Positions 46,255 to 54,739 of a stretch of 64,000 nucleotides of DNA are shown here, one piece after another (within the stretch, counting starts at the first letter, position 1; each line of letters begins with the position of its first letter). The DNA lies in NCBI GenBank assembly GCA_015061315.1, contig SUWV01000011.1, forward strand, positions 20,543 through 84,542, given 5' to 3'. The notes below the pieces were generated by a model. The model was given only the letters and a program-made list of their open reading frames with translations. It made no database searches and was not told where the DNA came from. The position numbers were made by a program, and so were the translations under genes. Source of the stretch: Lentimicrobiaceae bacterium. GTDB taxonomy: Bacteria; Bacteroidota; Bacteroidia; Bacteroidales; F082.

Positions 46255-46944
46255 TTAATAAAGTGTTCCTTTCTTTTTCCAATAAAGAATCAAAATCAAG
46301 CCGAATAGCATACCTCCGACATGTGCAAAATGAGCGACATTATCTACTGAAGTGAATCCAGCAAACAGCTCGATAACTCCATAAATGAGAACAAACCATT
46401 TGGCTTTGAGAGGTATAGCAAAATAAATATATATCGTGGAGTTAGGGAACATCATTCCGAAGGCAAGCAAGATGCCATATACAGCACCTGACGCTCCTAC
46501 TGTCGTAAGCATGTTAAGATATTCGCTCATAGGAATGATATGATTAGCCGCAATTCTCACGTTATCATAACCTTGTAATGTAGTCAGATATTGAATGTAT
46601 TGCACGAGTTCCTGGGCTAATCCCGCTCCTATGCCGCAAACGAAATAAAAGAGCAAGAATCTGTTAGGTCCCCAAATTCTTTCGAGAGTGTTGCCGAACA
46701 TCCAAAGCGCGAACATATTAAAGAACAGATGTCCGAAACTGCCGTGCATAAACATGTATGTGACAAGTTGATACGGCTGGAAGTCGGACGCGCCTATGTA
46801 ATGTAGTCCAAGATAATCTGAGAGGTCTATACGTAAGACTGTTTCTGCAGCTATGGTAGCTAAGAAAAACAGCACGTTGATTATCACTAAATTTTTTACT
46901 ACTGTAGGTAATACTGAAAATCCACTTGGTCTAAAATCGCTCAT
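46255..46944 (-). CDS. Rhomboid-family intramembrane serine protease
   Basis: 229 residues, six helices, with canonical serine motif TVGASGAVYG, the HGSFGHLFFNMFALWMFG segment and the catalytic histidine in HFAHVGGMLFG. Cuts membrane proteins within the bilayer. It follows mutL by 1 base and precedes a second, atypical rhomboid, a gene order often seen in Bacteroidota. Confidence 0.92.
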   Translation of the reverse strand: MSDFRPSGFSVLPTVVKNLVIINVLFFLATIAAETVLRIDLSDYLGLHYIGASDFQPYQLVTYMFMHGSFGHLFFNMFALWMFGNTLERIWGPNRFLLFYFVCGIGAGLAQELVQYIQYLTTLQGYDNVRIAANHIIPMSEYLNMLTTVGASGAVYGILLAFGMMFPNSTIYIYFAIPLKAKWFVLIYGVIELFAGFTSVDNVAHFAHVGGMLFGLILILYWKKKGTLY

Positions 46945-46945
46945 G

Positions 46946-48754
46946 TCAGTTCAATCTTGTTTTTAAATCATTAACATTCAATATTGTATATATTTTCTTT
47001 CCATCGGGTGAGACTTCAGAAACGGCACATGCGAAAAGTCGGTCTATCAAATCTTGCATTTCTGTCGGCGTCATGCTCTGTCCCGATTTTATAGCTAACT
47101 GCGATGCTAAAGTCCTTGCTATGTTAAGTTTCTTATCTAACTTCAAATCAACGAGATTTGTTTTGTAGACGTCTAAAATCTTTTCCAAAAGCGCAACAGC
47201 ATCCTTATTCTTGCTGTCGGCTGGAGTTCCGTTGATAACGAATGTGTTAGCACTCATCTGCTGAATCCTAAATCCTATCTTCTCCAAATCCGGATTTATC
47301 TCCTTGAGTAATGACGCATCATTTTGATTCAATGTAATATGCTGTGGAAACAACTCCTGTTGTGATGCTTCAGTGCTGTTTTCTATTTCTTTCAGATACT
47401 TTTCATAAAGGACTCTTTTATGCGCAAGATTTTGATCTACAATAAGAAGCCCCGATTTTACAGTAGTAACGATATATGATTGTTGTAGTTGTAGATATAA
47501 ATTCTTATTCTCAACTATTGTAGTAGGAGCATCATCGAAATTACTGATTTTGTTTATATTACTTGCAACGGTATCGTTGTTTTCATACATTATCCTCCAA
47601 TTTCCTGAAGACGAATGACGTGTTTGCGAACTTGATTTAAATGGATTGAAGCTCGGATTAAAATCCACTTTAGGTTCAATTACTGGACGGTCCATACGGC
47701 TTGCCTCACCGAAATCTATTCCTAGCTCTGGAGTAGTATCAAAGTCGAGAAGTGGAGCTAAGTTGTTCTGTCCTATTGACTTTCTTACTGCAGAGTGAAG
47801 AATTGCATAGACAAGTTTTACGTCCTGAAAATTGACTTCCGTCTTCGTTGGATGAATATTTATATCTATTTCTTTAGGATCTATTTCGATATTAATAAAA
47901 TAACCAGGATAACAATCTTTTGGTATTAGCTCCTGATATGCGTTTTCTATTGCGTGATGCAGATATGCATGTTTTATAAAACGTTTATTTACAAAGAAAT
48001 ACTGTTCTCCACGAGTCTTTCTCAGAAATTCAGGCTTCACTATGAAACCGTTTATGGTAGCAGTCTCTGTTTCTTGTTGAACAGGAAGTAACTTTTTATC
48101 ATAATCCTTGCTACAAAGTCCTACTATTCTTTGTTTTAGATTGCCTGGCGTAAGGTGATAGACTTCTTTGTCGTTATTTGTCAGAGAGAAACCGACTTCA
48201 GGGTGCATCATAGCGACACGTGAAAACTCGTCGTTGATATGTCTCATCTCCACTTCATTAGATTTTAAGAAGTTACGACGTGCAGGTATATTAAAGAAAA
48301 GATTTTTTACAGTGAAATTGGTTCCAACAGACATTGGTTTTGGCATTTGTTCTTTTACTACAGAGCCTTCGATTAATATTTTAGTTCCCAACTCATCTTC
48401 TTTACGGCGTGTCATCAGTTCAACCTGAGCCACAGCTGCGATACTTGCAAGAGCCTCACCGCGAAATCCCATGGTACGAATAGAAAACAAGTCCTCAGCT
48501 TTCTTGATTTTCGATGTGGCATGACGTTCAAAACAAAGTCGCGCGTCGGTTTCCGACATTCCGCAACCATTGTCAATGACAGTAATCATAGTTCTGCCAG
48601 CGTCTTTAATATATAAATCAATTTGTGTCGCGCCTGCATCTAAAGCATTTTCCATCAATTCCTTAACGACTGAAGCAGGACGTTGTATCACTTCACCGGC
48701 AGCAATCTGATTAGCGACAGAATCGGGTAATAATTTTATTATATCGAGAGACAT
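46946..48754 (-). CDS. mutL: DNA mismatch repair protein MutL
   Basis: GHKL ATPase of 602 residues that couples MutS to strand incision. The N-terminal motifs ENALDAGATQ, DNGCGM and TMGFRGEALASIAAV are intact. In the C-terminal domain the endonuclease motif DQHA-x2-E is degenerate (DQNLAHKRVLYE), so nicking activity is doubtful. Second gene of a long operon. Confidence 0.96.
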   Translation of the reverse strand: MSLDIIKLLPDSVANQIAAGEVIQRPASVVKELMENALDAGATQIDLYIKDAGRTMITVIDNGCGMSETDARLCFERHATSKIKKAEDLFSIRTMGFRGEALASIAAVAQVELMTRRKEDELGTKILIEGSVVKEQMPKPMSVGTNFTVKNLFFNIPARRNFLKSNEVEMRHINDEFSRVAMMHPEVGFSLTNNDKEVYHLTPGNLKQRIVGLCSKDYDKKLLPVQQETETATINGFIVKPEFLRKTRGEQYFFVNKRFIKHAYLHHAIENAYQELIPKDCYPGYFINIEIDPKEIDINIHPTKTEVNFQDVKLVYAILHSAVRKSIGQNNLAPLLDFDTTPELGIDFGEASRMDRPVIEPKVDFNPSFNPFKSSSQTRHSSSGNWRIMYENNDTVASNINKISNFDDAPTTIVENKNLYLQLQQSYIVTTVKSGLLIVDQNLAHKRVLYEKYLKEIENSTEASQQELFPQHITLNQNDASLLKEINPDLEKIGFRIQQMSANTFVINGTPADSKNKDAVALLEKILDVYKTNLVDLKLDKKLNIARTLASQLAIKSGQSMTPTEMQDLIDRLFACAVSEVSPDGKKIYTILNVNDLKTRLN

Positions 48755-48766
48755 AAGTCGTTGATT

Positions 48767-49090
48767 TTATTTGCCTAAACTAAGAAACATTTCAAAAAAC
48801 CTCTCAACAAAAGGAGTCTCAAATATCACATAAACGAAAAAAAACATCAATCCGAAAAACAATACATAACGTACAGTTTTGAATCCTATCTTCGACTTTT
48901 CCTTATAATCGTCAGGATCATATCCGTAAGCGTTTCTGATTCTCATTCTGCGTTTCTCGCGCTCCGATAGTTTAGAGTCAAGTCCCATTGCAGCCTTCTT
49001 CTTCTCAAGAGCCTCTTGCTCAGGATTGTAATAACGTGGTATATAGTTGAATGTCCTTGGTTTAGGAGTGTGAAAAAAAGAAAATTTCAT
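48767..49090 (-). CDS. Small membrane protein of unknown function
   Basis: 107 residues: an N-terminal basic/polar part (about 1-68, with YIPRYYNPEQEALEKKKAAMG) and one membrane helix (about 73-95). It lies 12 bases upstream of mutL and heads the mutL-rhomboid-EEP-uvrB operon. A short gene of this kind before mutL recurs in Bacteroidota; no function known. Confidence 0.65.
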   Translation of the reverse strand: MKFSFFHTPKPRTFNYIPRYYNPEQEALEKKKAAMGLDSKLSEREKRRMRIRNAYGYDPDDYKEKSKIGFKTVRYVLFFGLMFFFVYVIFETPFVERFFEMFLSLGK

Positions 49091-49118
49091 CTTAATTATT
49101 TTTTAATGTTAAGTTTAC

Positions 49119-49126
49119 AAAGATAA
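49119..49126 (-). promoter_or_regulatory. Promoter -7 box of the mutL operon
   Basis: TATCTTTG on the minus strand, 28 bases before the ATG at 49090. Confidence 0.5.
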
Positions 49127-49171
49127 TTCTTTTTTCTGACTTTTACCTTAAATACACTTCCTTTTTTTTAC

Positions 49172-49179
49172 TATCTTTG
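49172..49179 (+). promoter_or_regulatory. Promoter -7 box of the ABC importer operon
   Basis: TATCTTTG, 87 bases before the ATG at 49267; the leader shows no recognisable riboswitch. Confidence 0.5.
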
Positions 49180-49266
49180 ACGAGTTTTTTCAGAATTAAT
49201 TTTCTAATTTTTATTAACATTTTGATAATCCAAAATCATATATAGCCGATAGTAAAGTCTATTAAA

Positions 49267-50397
49267 ATGAAAAAGATTATAACTGTTTTATTTACAATAA
49301 TATTTACCCTGACTTCATGTAATAATATTTCTAATAATATTACTTCTGATGACTGCGATAATTTGAATTTAATTGAATATGCAAAGAATTTTAAGATTTA
49401 TAATTACAAGTCGGGGTACAAAATAACCATTAATAATTCTTCAAAAGAAAAGGTGTTTTATCTCTTCAATGATAGTATTCCTGTCCCTGAAGAACTAAAA
49501 AAAGAAGTTATAATAAAAACTCCAATTAAATCGGCTGTGACATTTTCATCAACGCAATGGTCTGTTTTTCAAAAACTTAACGAATTGGATAGAGTTAAAG
49601 GGATTTTGGAAAGCAATTATACCAAAAATGAAGAAATTTTAAGTCTCGTCTCTGAGGGAAAAATCTTGGATGTCGGAATGTCAACAAATGTTAATGCTGA
49701 GAAAATCATTCATTTAAATGCGGATTTGATTTTATATACGCCCTATCCAAGCACAGATTATTCTAATCTTGAAGAATTATGCGGAGCAACGATGATGCCG
49801 TTCCCCGATTATCTTGAAAGTCATCCGCTCGGACGTGCCGAATGGATGAAATTGGTAGGTCTTCTTTGCGGTAGAGAGAAAGAGACAAATCAATGGTTTG
49901 ATAGTATAGCAAGCCGTTACGAGACCTTGAAAGAAATTACATCGGAACTAAGAGATAAACCATCAGTGTTTTCTGATTTACCATTTGAAAATCAATGGTA
50001 TGTGCCAGGAGGTCGTAGTTATATAGCTATGCTTTTTAATGATGCTGGCGCTGATTATATTTGGAAAGACAACGAATCCACAGGCAGCCTTCACATCGAC
50101 GCGGAAAGTGTCTTACTTAAAGCTAAAAATGCTGATTATTGGAGAGTTATAAATTCGTATGACGAGCCATTTACTTACGATAAATTAGAAAGAGAGAATG
50201 AATTATATTCTCTTTTTGACGCTTTCAAAGAAAGGAATTTATTGGTTTGTAACGTGAGAGAATGTGGATATTTTGAGCAGTCGCAATACGAACCTGATAT
50301 ACTTTTAGCAGATTTTATATATCATTTTCACCCAGAATTATTAGAAAACGAATGGGAAAATTACACTCCTAAATACTTCAAGAGACTTGTTAAATAA
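49267..50397 (+). CDS. ABC transporter substrate-binding lipoprotein (BtuF/FecB type)
   Basis: 376 residues with lipobox Leu-Thr-Ser-Cys (Cys18). The fold is a class III periplasmic binding protein (ILDVGMSTNVNAEKIIHLNADLILY...WMKLVGLLCGRE), used for cobalamin, haem or ferric siderophores. In this family residues such as Tyr/Trp in the cleft bind the ligand, but which ligand cannot be read here. Its stop overlaps the permease start (TAATG). No cobalamin riboswitch precedes it, so iron complexes are at least as likely. Confidence 0.85.
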   Translation: MKKIITVLFTIIFTLTSCNNISNNITSDDCDNLNLIEYAKNFKIYNYKSGYKITINNSSKEKVFYLFNDSIPVPEELKKEVIIKTPIKSAVTFSSTQWSVFQKLNELDRVKGILESNYTKNEEILSLVSEGKILDVGMSTNVNAEKIIHLNADLILYTPYPSTDYSNLEELCGATMMPFPDYLESHPLGRAEWMKLVGLLCGREKETNQWFDSIASRYETLKEITSELRDKPSVFSDLPFENQWYVPGGRSYIAMLFNDAGADYIWKDNESTGSLHIDAESVLLKAKNADYWRVINSYDEPFTYDKLERENELYSLFDAFKERNLLVCNVRECGYFEQSQYEPDILLADFIYHFHPELLENEWENYTPKYFKRLVK

Positions 50398-51419
50398 TGA
50401 GACGTAATAAATTAAATATCATATTATTATCTTTAATATTATTTTTAGGAATAATACTCTTTATTCTTAATTTATTTGTAGGCTCAGTAACGATTCCTTT
50501 TAGAGAGTTATTCGACCTTATGTTGAATCCAGAAAGCGATTCTACCCTATATACGATTGTTATAAACTATCGACTTCCACAAGCCGTCACTGCGCTTTTA
50601 TCAGGAGCGGCCTTGTCGGTCGCTGGACTTTTGATGCAGACATTGTTTAGAAACCCTCTCGCCGACCCTTCAATGTTGGGAATTAGCAGCGGCGCAGGAC
50701 TTGGAGTCGCTATAACAGTCTTATTAACAGGGATTTTAGGCGGTAACGCATTATCTTCATTTGGTTTATGGTCAAATTTAGGCGTCAGCTTAGCGGCTTT
50801 TATTGGTGCGACTTTAGTATTAACGATCGTACTTGGTTTTAGCAGCAGAGTAAAAAATATGACAACATTGATTATCATAGGATTGATGATCTCCTATTTT
50901 GCTGGATCGCTGACTGACATAATGAAATTCTTTAGTTTAAAAGAAGACATACACGCTTTCGTGATTTGGGGAATGGGCTCTTTCTCAGCCGTCGGAACAA
51001 GCAAACTGACATTCTTTTCCATTGCCATTATCATAGGATTATTAGCAAGTTTATTTTTAACTAAAACATTAAATATCTTGATATTAGGCGATTTATACGC
51101 TGAGAATTTAGGACTTAACATCAAAAGAAGTAACTTGATCATAATTCTGATTTCTGGATATTTAACTGCAATAGTAACAGCATATTGCGGACCTATTGCT
51201 TTTTTAGGATTAGCTATTCCGCATCTAACGAGGTTTATTTTTAGAACCAGCGACCATAGAATATTGCTTCCATCTACAATATTGATTGGAATGGTTGTCA
51301 GTATGTTATGCAATTTAATCGCACGAATGCCTGGTTTTGAAGGCAATCTGCCTATCAATGCTGTTACAGCTTTAATCGGAGCTCCAGTAGTAATTTGGGT
51401 TATTTTAAGAAAAAGATAA
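50397..51419 (+). CDS. FecCD-type ABC permease
   Basis: 340 residues, about ten helices, with the family opening ([44 protein letters not shown]) and the coupling loop region [20 protein letters not shown]. Imports iron-siderophore, haem or cobalamin with the adjacent binding protein and ATPase. Confidence 0.93.
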   Translation: MRRNKLNIILLSLILFLGIILFILNLFVGSVTIPFRELFDLMLNPESDSTLYTIVINYRLPQAVTALLSGAALSVAGLLMQTLFRNPLADPSMLGISSGAGLGVAITVLLTGILGGNALSSFGLWSNLGVSLAAFIGATLVLTIVLGFSSRVKNMTTLIIIGLMISYFAGSLTDIMKFFSLKEDIHAFVIWGMGSFSAVGTSKLTFFSIAIIIGLLASLFLTKTLNILILGDLYAENLGLNIKRSNLIIILISGYLTAIVTAYCGPIAFLGLAIPHLTRFIFRTSDHRILLPSTILIGMVVSMLCNLIARMPGFEGNLPINAVTALIGAPVVIWVILRKR

Positions 51420-51438
51420 TTATTTGATTTTAAACAAA

Positions 51439-52176
51439 ATGGAAGTTTTAAGAACGAGAGATTTATTGATTGGTTATAAAGATGAAGTTATCTTGCCTCC
51501 TATTAACGTCAGTTTAAACAAAGGCGATTTGATTGCTTTAATAGGACCTAATGGAGCTGGTAAATCAACGCTTTTTAAGACTTTGACAGCTCATATAAAT
51601 CCTATTGCTGGAAATATAGAATTATTGGGTAAAAACCTTTCCTCCTATTCTCCAAAAGAAAAAGCGAAACTCATCGGTTTAGTCTTGACTTCGCGTCCTG
51701 ATGACATGTTCTTAAAGGTGTTTGATGTGGTTGCAAGCGGACGTTGTCCTTACACCAATTTCTTCGGAAAGATGGATGAAAATGATTTAAACATAATTCA
51801 TGAATCACTTGAAATAGTTGGAATAAATGAATTGAAAGACAGATATTTTGACGCTTTAAGCGATGGTGAAAAACAAAAGGTTATGATAGCAAAGACAATT
51901 GCACAGAATACGCCTATAATATTTATGGACGAGCCCACTGCTTTCATCGACTATCCAAGTAAGATTGAACTGTTTTCTTTGATGAAAATGCTCACAAAAG
52001 AGAAAAACAAAACCATAATTTTCAGTTCTCACGACTTAGAGCTTCTGCTTCGTTACACCGATGATCTCTGGATGATTTCAAAGAAGAAAGACCTTATTTC
52101 AGGTAAAAAAGATGAATTGATGCACAAAGGAATTGTTAAAGAATATTTTAATTTAAAAGAAGATATTAGAATTTGA
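51439..52176 (+). CDS. ABC transporter ATPase (FecE/BtuD type)
   Basis: 245 residues from the ATG at 51439; a TTG codon in frame at 51424 is an alternative but less likely. Walker A GPNGAGKST, signature LSDGEKQKVMIAKTIA and Walker B PIIFMDEPTAF are clear. 19 bases after the permease. Powers the importer. Confidence 0.94.
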   Translation: MEVLRTRDLLIGYKDEVILPPINVSLNKGDLIALIGPNGAGKSTLFKTLTAHINPIAGNIELLGKNLSSYSPKEKAKLIGLVLTSRPDDMFLKVFDVVASGRCPYTNFFGKMDENDLNIIHESLEIVGINELKDRYFDALSDGEKQKVMIAKTIAQNTPIIFMDEPTAFIDYPSKIELFSLMKMLTKEKNKTIIFSSHDLELLLRYTDDLWMISKKKDLISGKKDELMHKGIVKEYFNLKEDIRI

Positions 52177-52177
52177 T

Positions 52178-52570
52178 ATGGAAAAATATATTTTTGAACT
52201 CCCGATGAAAGTCCGCGACTACGAATGTGACGCGCAAGGAATAGTTAATAACGCTAATTATCAACATTATATGGAGCATACACGCCATGAGTTTATCTTA
52301 TCTAAGGGCATTAGATTTTCAGAACTCCACGAACAAGGCATTGATCCTGTTGTAGCGCGTATTGCTTTAGAATATAAGACTCCATTAAAAGGCGGTGATG
52401 AATTTATCAGCAGACTTAATGTAAGAAAGGAAGGAATAAGATATGTCTTTGATCAGCATATCTATCGTGCTGAAGATGAAAAACTTTGTGTTAAAGCCGT
52501 AGTCGAATGTGTTTGTATCATTAACGGCAAATTAGGAACCCATGAGGCATTTGATAAGATTGTCCGCTAA
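52178..52570 (+). CDS. Acyl-CoA thioesterase, 4HBT/YbgC-type hotdog fold
   Basis: 130 residues. The motif RDYECDAQGIVNNANYQHYME contains the Asp of the hotdog thioesterase active site in the YbgC/4-hydroxybenzoyl-CoA thioesterase group. One base after the ATPase stop, so co-transcribed; a functional link with the importer is not evident. The acyl substrate is unknown. Confidence 0.88.
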   Translation: MEKYIFELPMKVRDYECDAQGIVNNANYQHYMEHTRHEFILSKGIRFSELHEQGIDPVVARIALEYKTPLKGGDEFISRLNVRKEGIRYVFDQHIYRAEDEKLCVKAVVECVCIINGKLGTHEAFDKIVR

Positions 52571-52575
52571 TTTAC

Positions 52576-52751
52576 GCGAAAATTACGCGAAAGACTTTCG
52601 TGAAGATTTCGTGTAATTTCGTGTAATTTCGTGGACTATTTTTTTCGTGAAGATTTCGTGTAATTTCGTGGACAATTGTTTTCGTGAAGATTTCGCGTAA
52701 TTTCGTGGACAATTTTTTTTCGTGAATATTTCGTGTAATTTCGTGGACTAT
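52576..52751. repeat. Tandem repeat array, about four 38-bp units
   Basis: Units of the form TTCGTGAAGATTTCGTG, TAATTTCGTGGACAATT are repeated about four times, with small variations (GCG for GTG, CTA for CAA). It fills the whole gap between the convergent thioesterase and lipase genes. The right edge pairs GGACTA with TAGTCC over the lipase stop codon. Confidence 0.8.
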
Positions 52752-54125
52752 TTATAGTCCTTCGATGAGTACTTTCGCCATCCATAAGCCACAAGTCATG
52801 AAATGATCTATTGGATCTGGTGTCTCAGTGACTGTGACAAGATCAGAGCCGAAAGCGTCGTATACGGCAACTGAGTTCTCAAAAGGAACGGTACGGTCTC
52901 CCCTGCTATAGAAAATCTTAATCGGATGTTTTGGTGTCCAACCTTTAGTGAGATCATTCTTATCCAAGCATTCGTACAAATCATTAACGAAATCTGATTC
53001 CTTATCAAACATGACATCACTGAAAATATCGGTAAGATAAATCTCATCATCAGCGAGATTGTCATCAACAGTAGTTCTTACATTATTGTAAAACACTTCG
53101 TTAATCTCAGATGTCGTATAATTCTTACTTAATAACATTCTATCGACAGTATCTTTGACTTTCAAATAATTATCAGTAAACAAAGCATCGACATCATATT
53201 TTCCAAGAATATCGGGATAAGAAACAAGCATAGAATTGATAGTGAAAGGCAGCGCGACAGGATAAGCCACTTTTCCGTCTTCCAAATATTTCTCGATAGT
53301 GAGATGAGGATTGTGAGGACCAGCAGCGGCAAAAGAATAAGCGAAATTCCATTTGTCTGCAAATTCGTCATGAGTATCCATATATCTGTGAATAGCAAGC
53401 GCATTGGCTCCGCCCTGAGAAGCTCCCATGACACACAACTTCCAATTAGGCTTCATATCCGCCGATGACATATCTTCAAAAAGTTGAAAACCAGCTGGGA
53501 GGGCATCAATAGAATTTTGCGCGCAAACGTCATGATTAAGATAAGGATGCGGCATGTCACGAGTAATGCCATAACCAATATAATCTGGCATTATTGTAAG
53601 ATTATTACCTGTAACGAACAACTCTAATGGGAATGACTGAGTCGGGCATTCTGCATCTGAGGTGATAGTATAATGCTCCATGAGACAGATATTTTCAGGA
53701 GCTATGTCGTGCCAAACAGTATCGTTTGTAAAATATCCACGCCATAAAACCGTCGATGATAATTCCAAAGGCGCACCATCGGCAGCAATGGATTTATAAG
53801 AGAAATTAACTTTTCTATAAGCCAGTTTTATATCCTGTGTTCCCAATTCCACCTTAAGCCTATTTGTATAGTTATTCAAAGAATTGACGAGAATATCTTT
53901 CATCATGGCAAGCTGCGACACATCGCCATTGAAGTTAGAGAAGTAATACTCAACAAAATCCAATGACGGAAGCTTCTCATCAGAGAGCACATTATAATAT
54001 ACGTTCTCCTTATTGTTATTTTCGTTGCAGTTATTATCATTTTCATCACCTTTGTTTTTATCGCATGAAAATAATGTCATTAGTAACATAAAAGCGGAAA
54101 ATAAGAGTAAAAATATCTTTTTCAT
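52752..54125 (-). CDS. Secreted lipase/esterase-like lipoprotein (alpha/beta hydrolase)
   Basis: 457 residues; lipobox LFSC at about residue 20 followed by acidic residues, a surface-export-like signal. The nucleophile is Ser236 in VMGASQGGANAL, and the C-terminal region has Asp in FYSRGDRTVPFE and His in DPIDHFMTC. This arrangement resembles secretory lipases and prolyl oligopeptidase-related esterases. Predicted to hydrolyse an ester at the cell surface. Substrate unknown. Its 3' end abuts the tandem repeat array. Confidence 0.75.
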   Translation of the reverse strand: MKKIFLLLFSAFMLLMTLFSCDKNKGDENDNNCNENNNKENVYYNVLSDEKLPSLDFVEYYFSNFNGDVSQLAMMKDILVNSLNNYTNRLKVELGTQDIKLAYRKVNFSYKSIAADGAPLELSSTVLWRGYFTNDTVWHDIAPENICLMEHYTITSDAECPTQSFPLELFVTGNNLTIMPDYIGYGITRDMPHPYLNHDVCAQNSIDALPAGFQLFEDMSSADMKPNWKLCVMGASQGGANALAIHRYMDTHDEFADKWNFAYSFAAAGPHNPHLTIEKYLEDGKVAYPVALPFTINSMLVSYPDILGKYDVDALFTDNYLKVKDTVDRMLLSKNYTTSEINEVFYNNVRTTVDDNLADDEIYLTDIFSDVMFDKESDFVNDLYECLDKNDLTKGWTPKHPIKIFYSRGDRTVPFENSVAVYDAFGSDLVTVTETPDPIDHFMTCGLWMAKVLIEGL

Positions 54126-54156
54126 AAATGTGTAATTTAAAAATGAAGTATGATTA

Positions 54157-54164
54157 CAAATATA
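54157..54164 (-). promoter_or_regulatory. Promoter -7 box of the lipase-like gene
   Basis: TATATTTG on the minus strand, 31 bases before the ATG. Confidence 0.5.
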
Positions 54165-54177
54165 AACAAAATATTCT

Positions 54178-54185
54178 TATTTTTG
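54178..54185 (+). promoter_or_regulatory. Promoter -7 box of the DUF6567-like gene
   Basis: TATTTTTG, 30 bases before the chosen ATG at 54216; divergent from the lipase promoter. Confidence 0.55.
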
Positions 54186-54215
54186 TGCATTCATAACATT
54201 AAAAAAATAACAGAC

Positions 54216-54587
54216 ATGAAAAAAGCATTATTATTTTTCACATTATTTGTCGCATTATTCGGCATGACAAGCTGTTCGGTACATGACGGCATGACTCACA
54301 ATTTAAATCAAAACTCCACTAACGTGATTTTACAAGATAACAACTACACTATAGTACAGAAAGTTAGAGGCGAATCACAAGCCGACTACTTCTTCTATTT
54401 TGGTGGATTCCGCAAGAAAGGCTTGATTGAAGAAGCAAGAGCAAATATGTTAGAAAACGCCAATTTGGTAGGAAGTTCAAGAGCTGTCATCAACGAGACT
54501 GTGGAGACAAGTTACACAACCTTTGCTGGAATCTACAGCAATGTCAAGGTAACGGTTTCGGGATATGTAGTTGAGTTTACAGAATAG
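54216..54587 (+). CDS. Small lipoprotein, DUF6567-like
   Basis: 123 residues from the ATG at 54216. The upstream in-frame 22 codons run through the promoter box, so the shorter start is chosen. Lipobox Met-Thr-Ser-Cys at about residue 20. The rest (NSTNVILQDNNYTIVQKV, GGFRKKGLIEEARANML, SSRAVINETVE) matches, as far as I can judge, the DUF6567 family of Bacteroidota lipoproteins of unknown function. Monocistronic. Confidence 0.65.
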   Translation: MKKALLFFTLFVALFGMTSCSVHDGMTHNLNQNSTNVILQDNNYTIVQKVRGESQADYFFYFGGFRKKGLIEEARANMLENANLVGSSRAVINETVETSYTTFAGIYSNVKVTVSGYVVEFTE

Positions 54588-54607
54588 GTCCACGAAAGTT
54601 CACAAAA

Positions 54608-54647
54608 AAAACAGCTGTCATTTGATTAAAGTGGCAGCTGTTTTTTT
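54608..54647. terminator. Bidirectional intrinsic terminator
   Basis: ACAGCTGTCA and TGGCAGCTGT pair (one G-T) around a 10-base loop with A- and T-runs; serves the DUF6567-like gene. Confidence 0.85.
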
Positions 54648-54676
54648 AATTATACAAATGCAAAACAGATGTAATA

Positions 54677-54711
54677 AAAAATGCCGTCCAAGAGTCTAGG
54701 CGACATTTTTA
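54677..54711 (-). terminator. Terminator related to the yhcG-flanking hairpins
   Basis: ATGCCGTCC...GGCGACAT hairpin with A/T-runs; same sequence type as 27547-27572 and 28877-28902 (imperfect copy). It follows the transglutaminase-fold gene on the minus strand. Confidence 0.7.
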
Positions 54712-54739
54712 TCATTATATGTTATTAAAAAATATATAA

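Noticed and set aside
49180..49266. Cobalamin riboswitch before the BtuF/FecB-type gene
   Set aside because: The 87-base leader is too short and lacks the conserved B12-box; the importer could also carry iron complexes.
52576..52751. Possible CRISPR array
   Set aside because: Units are directly adjacent without unique spacers and no cas genes are present.
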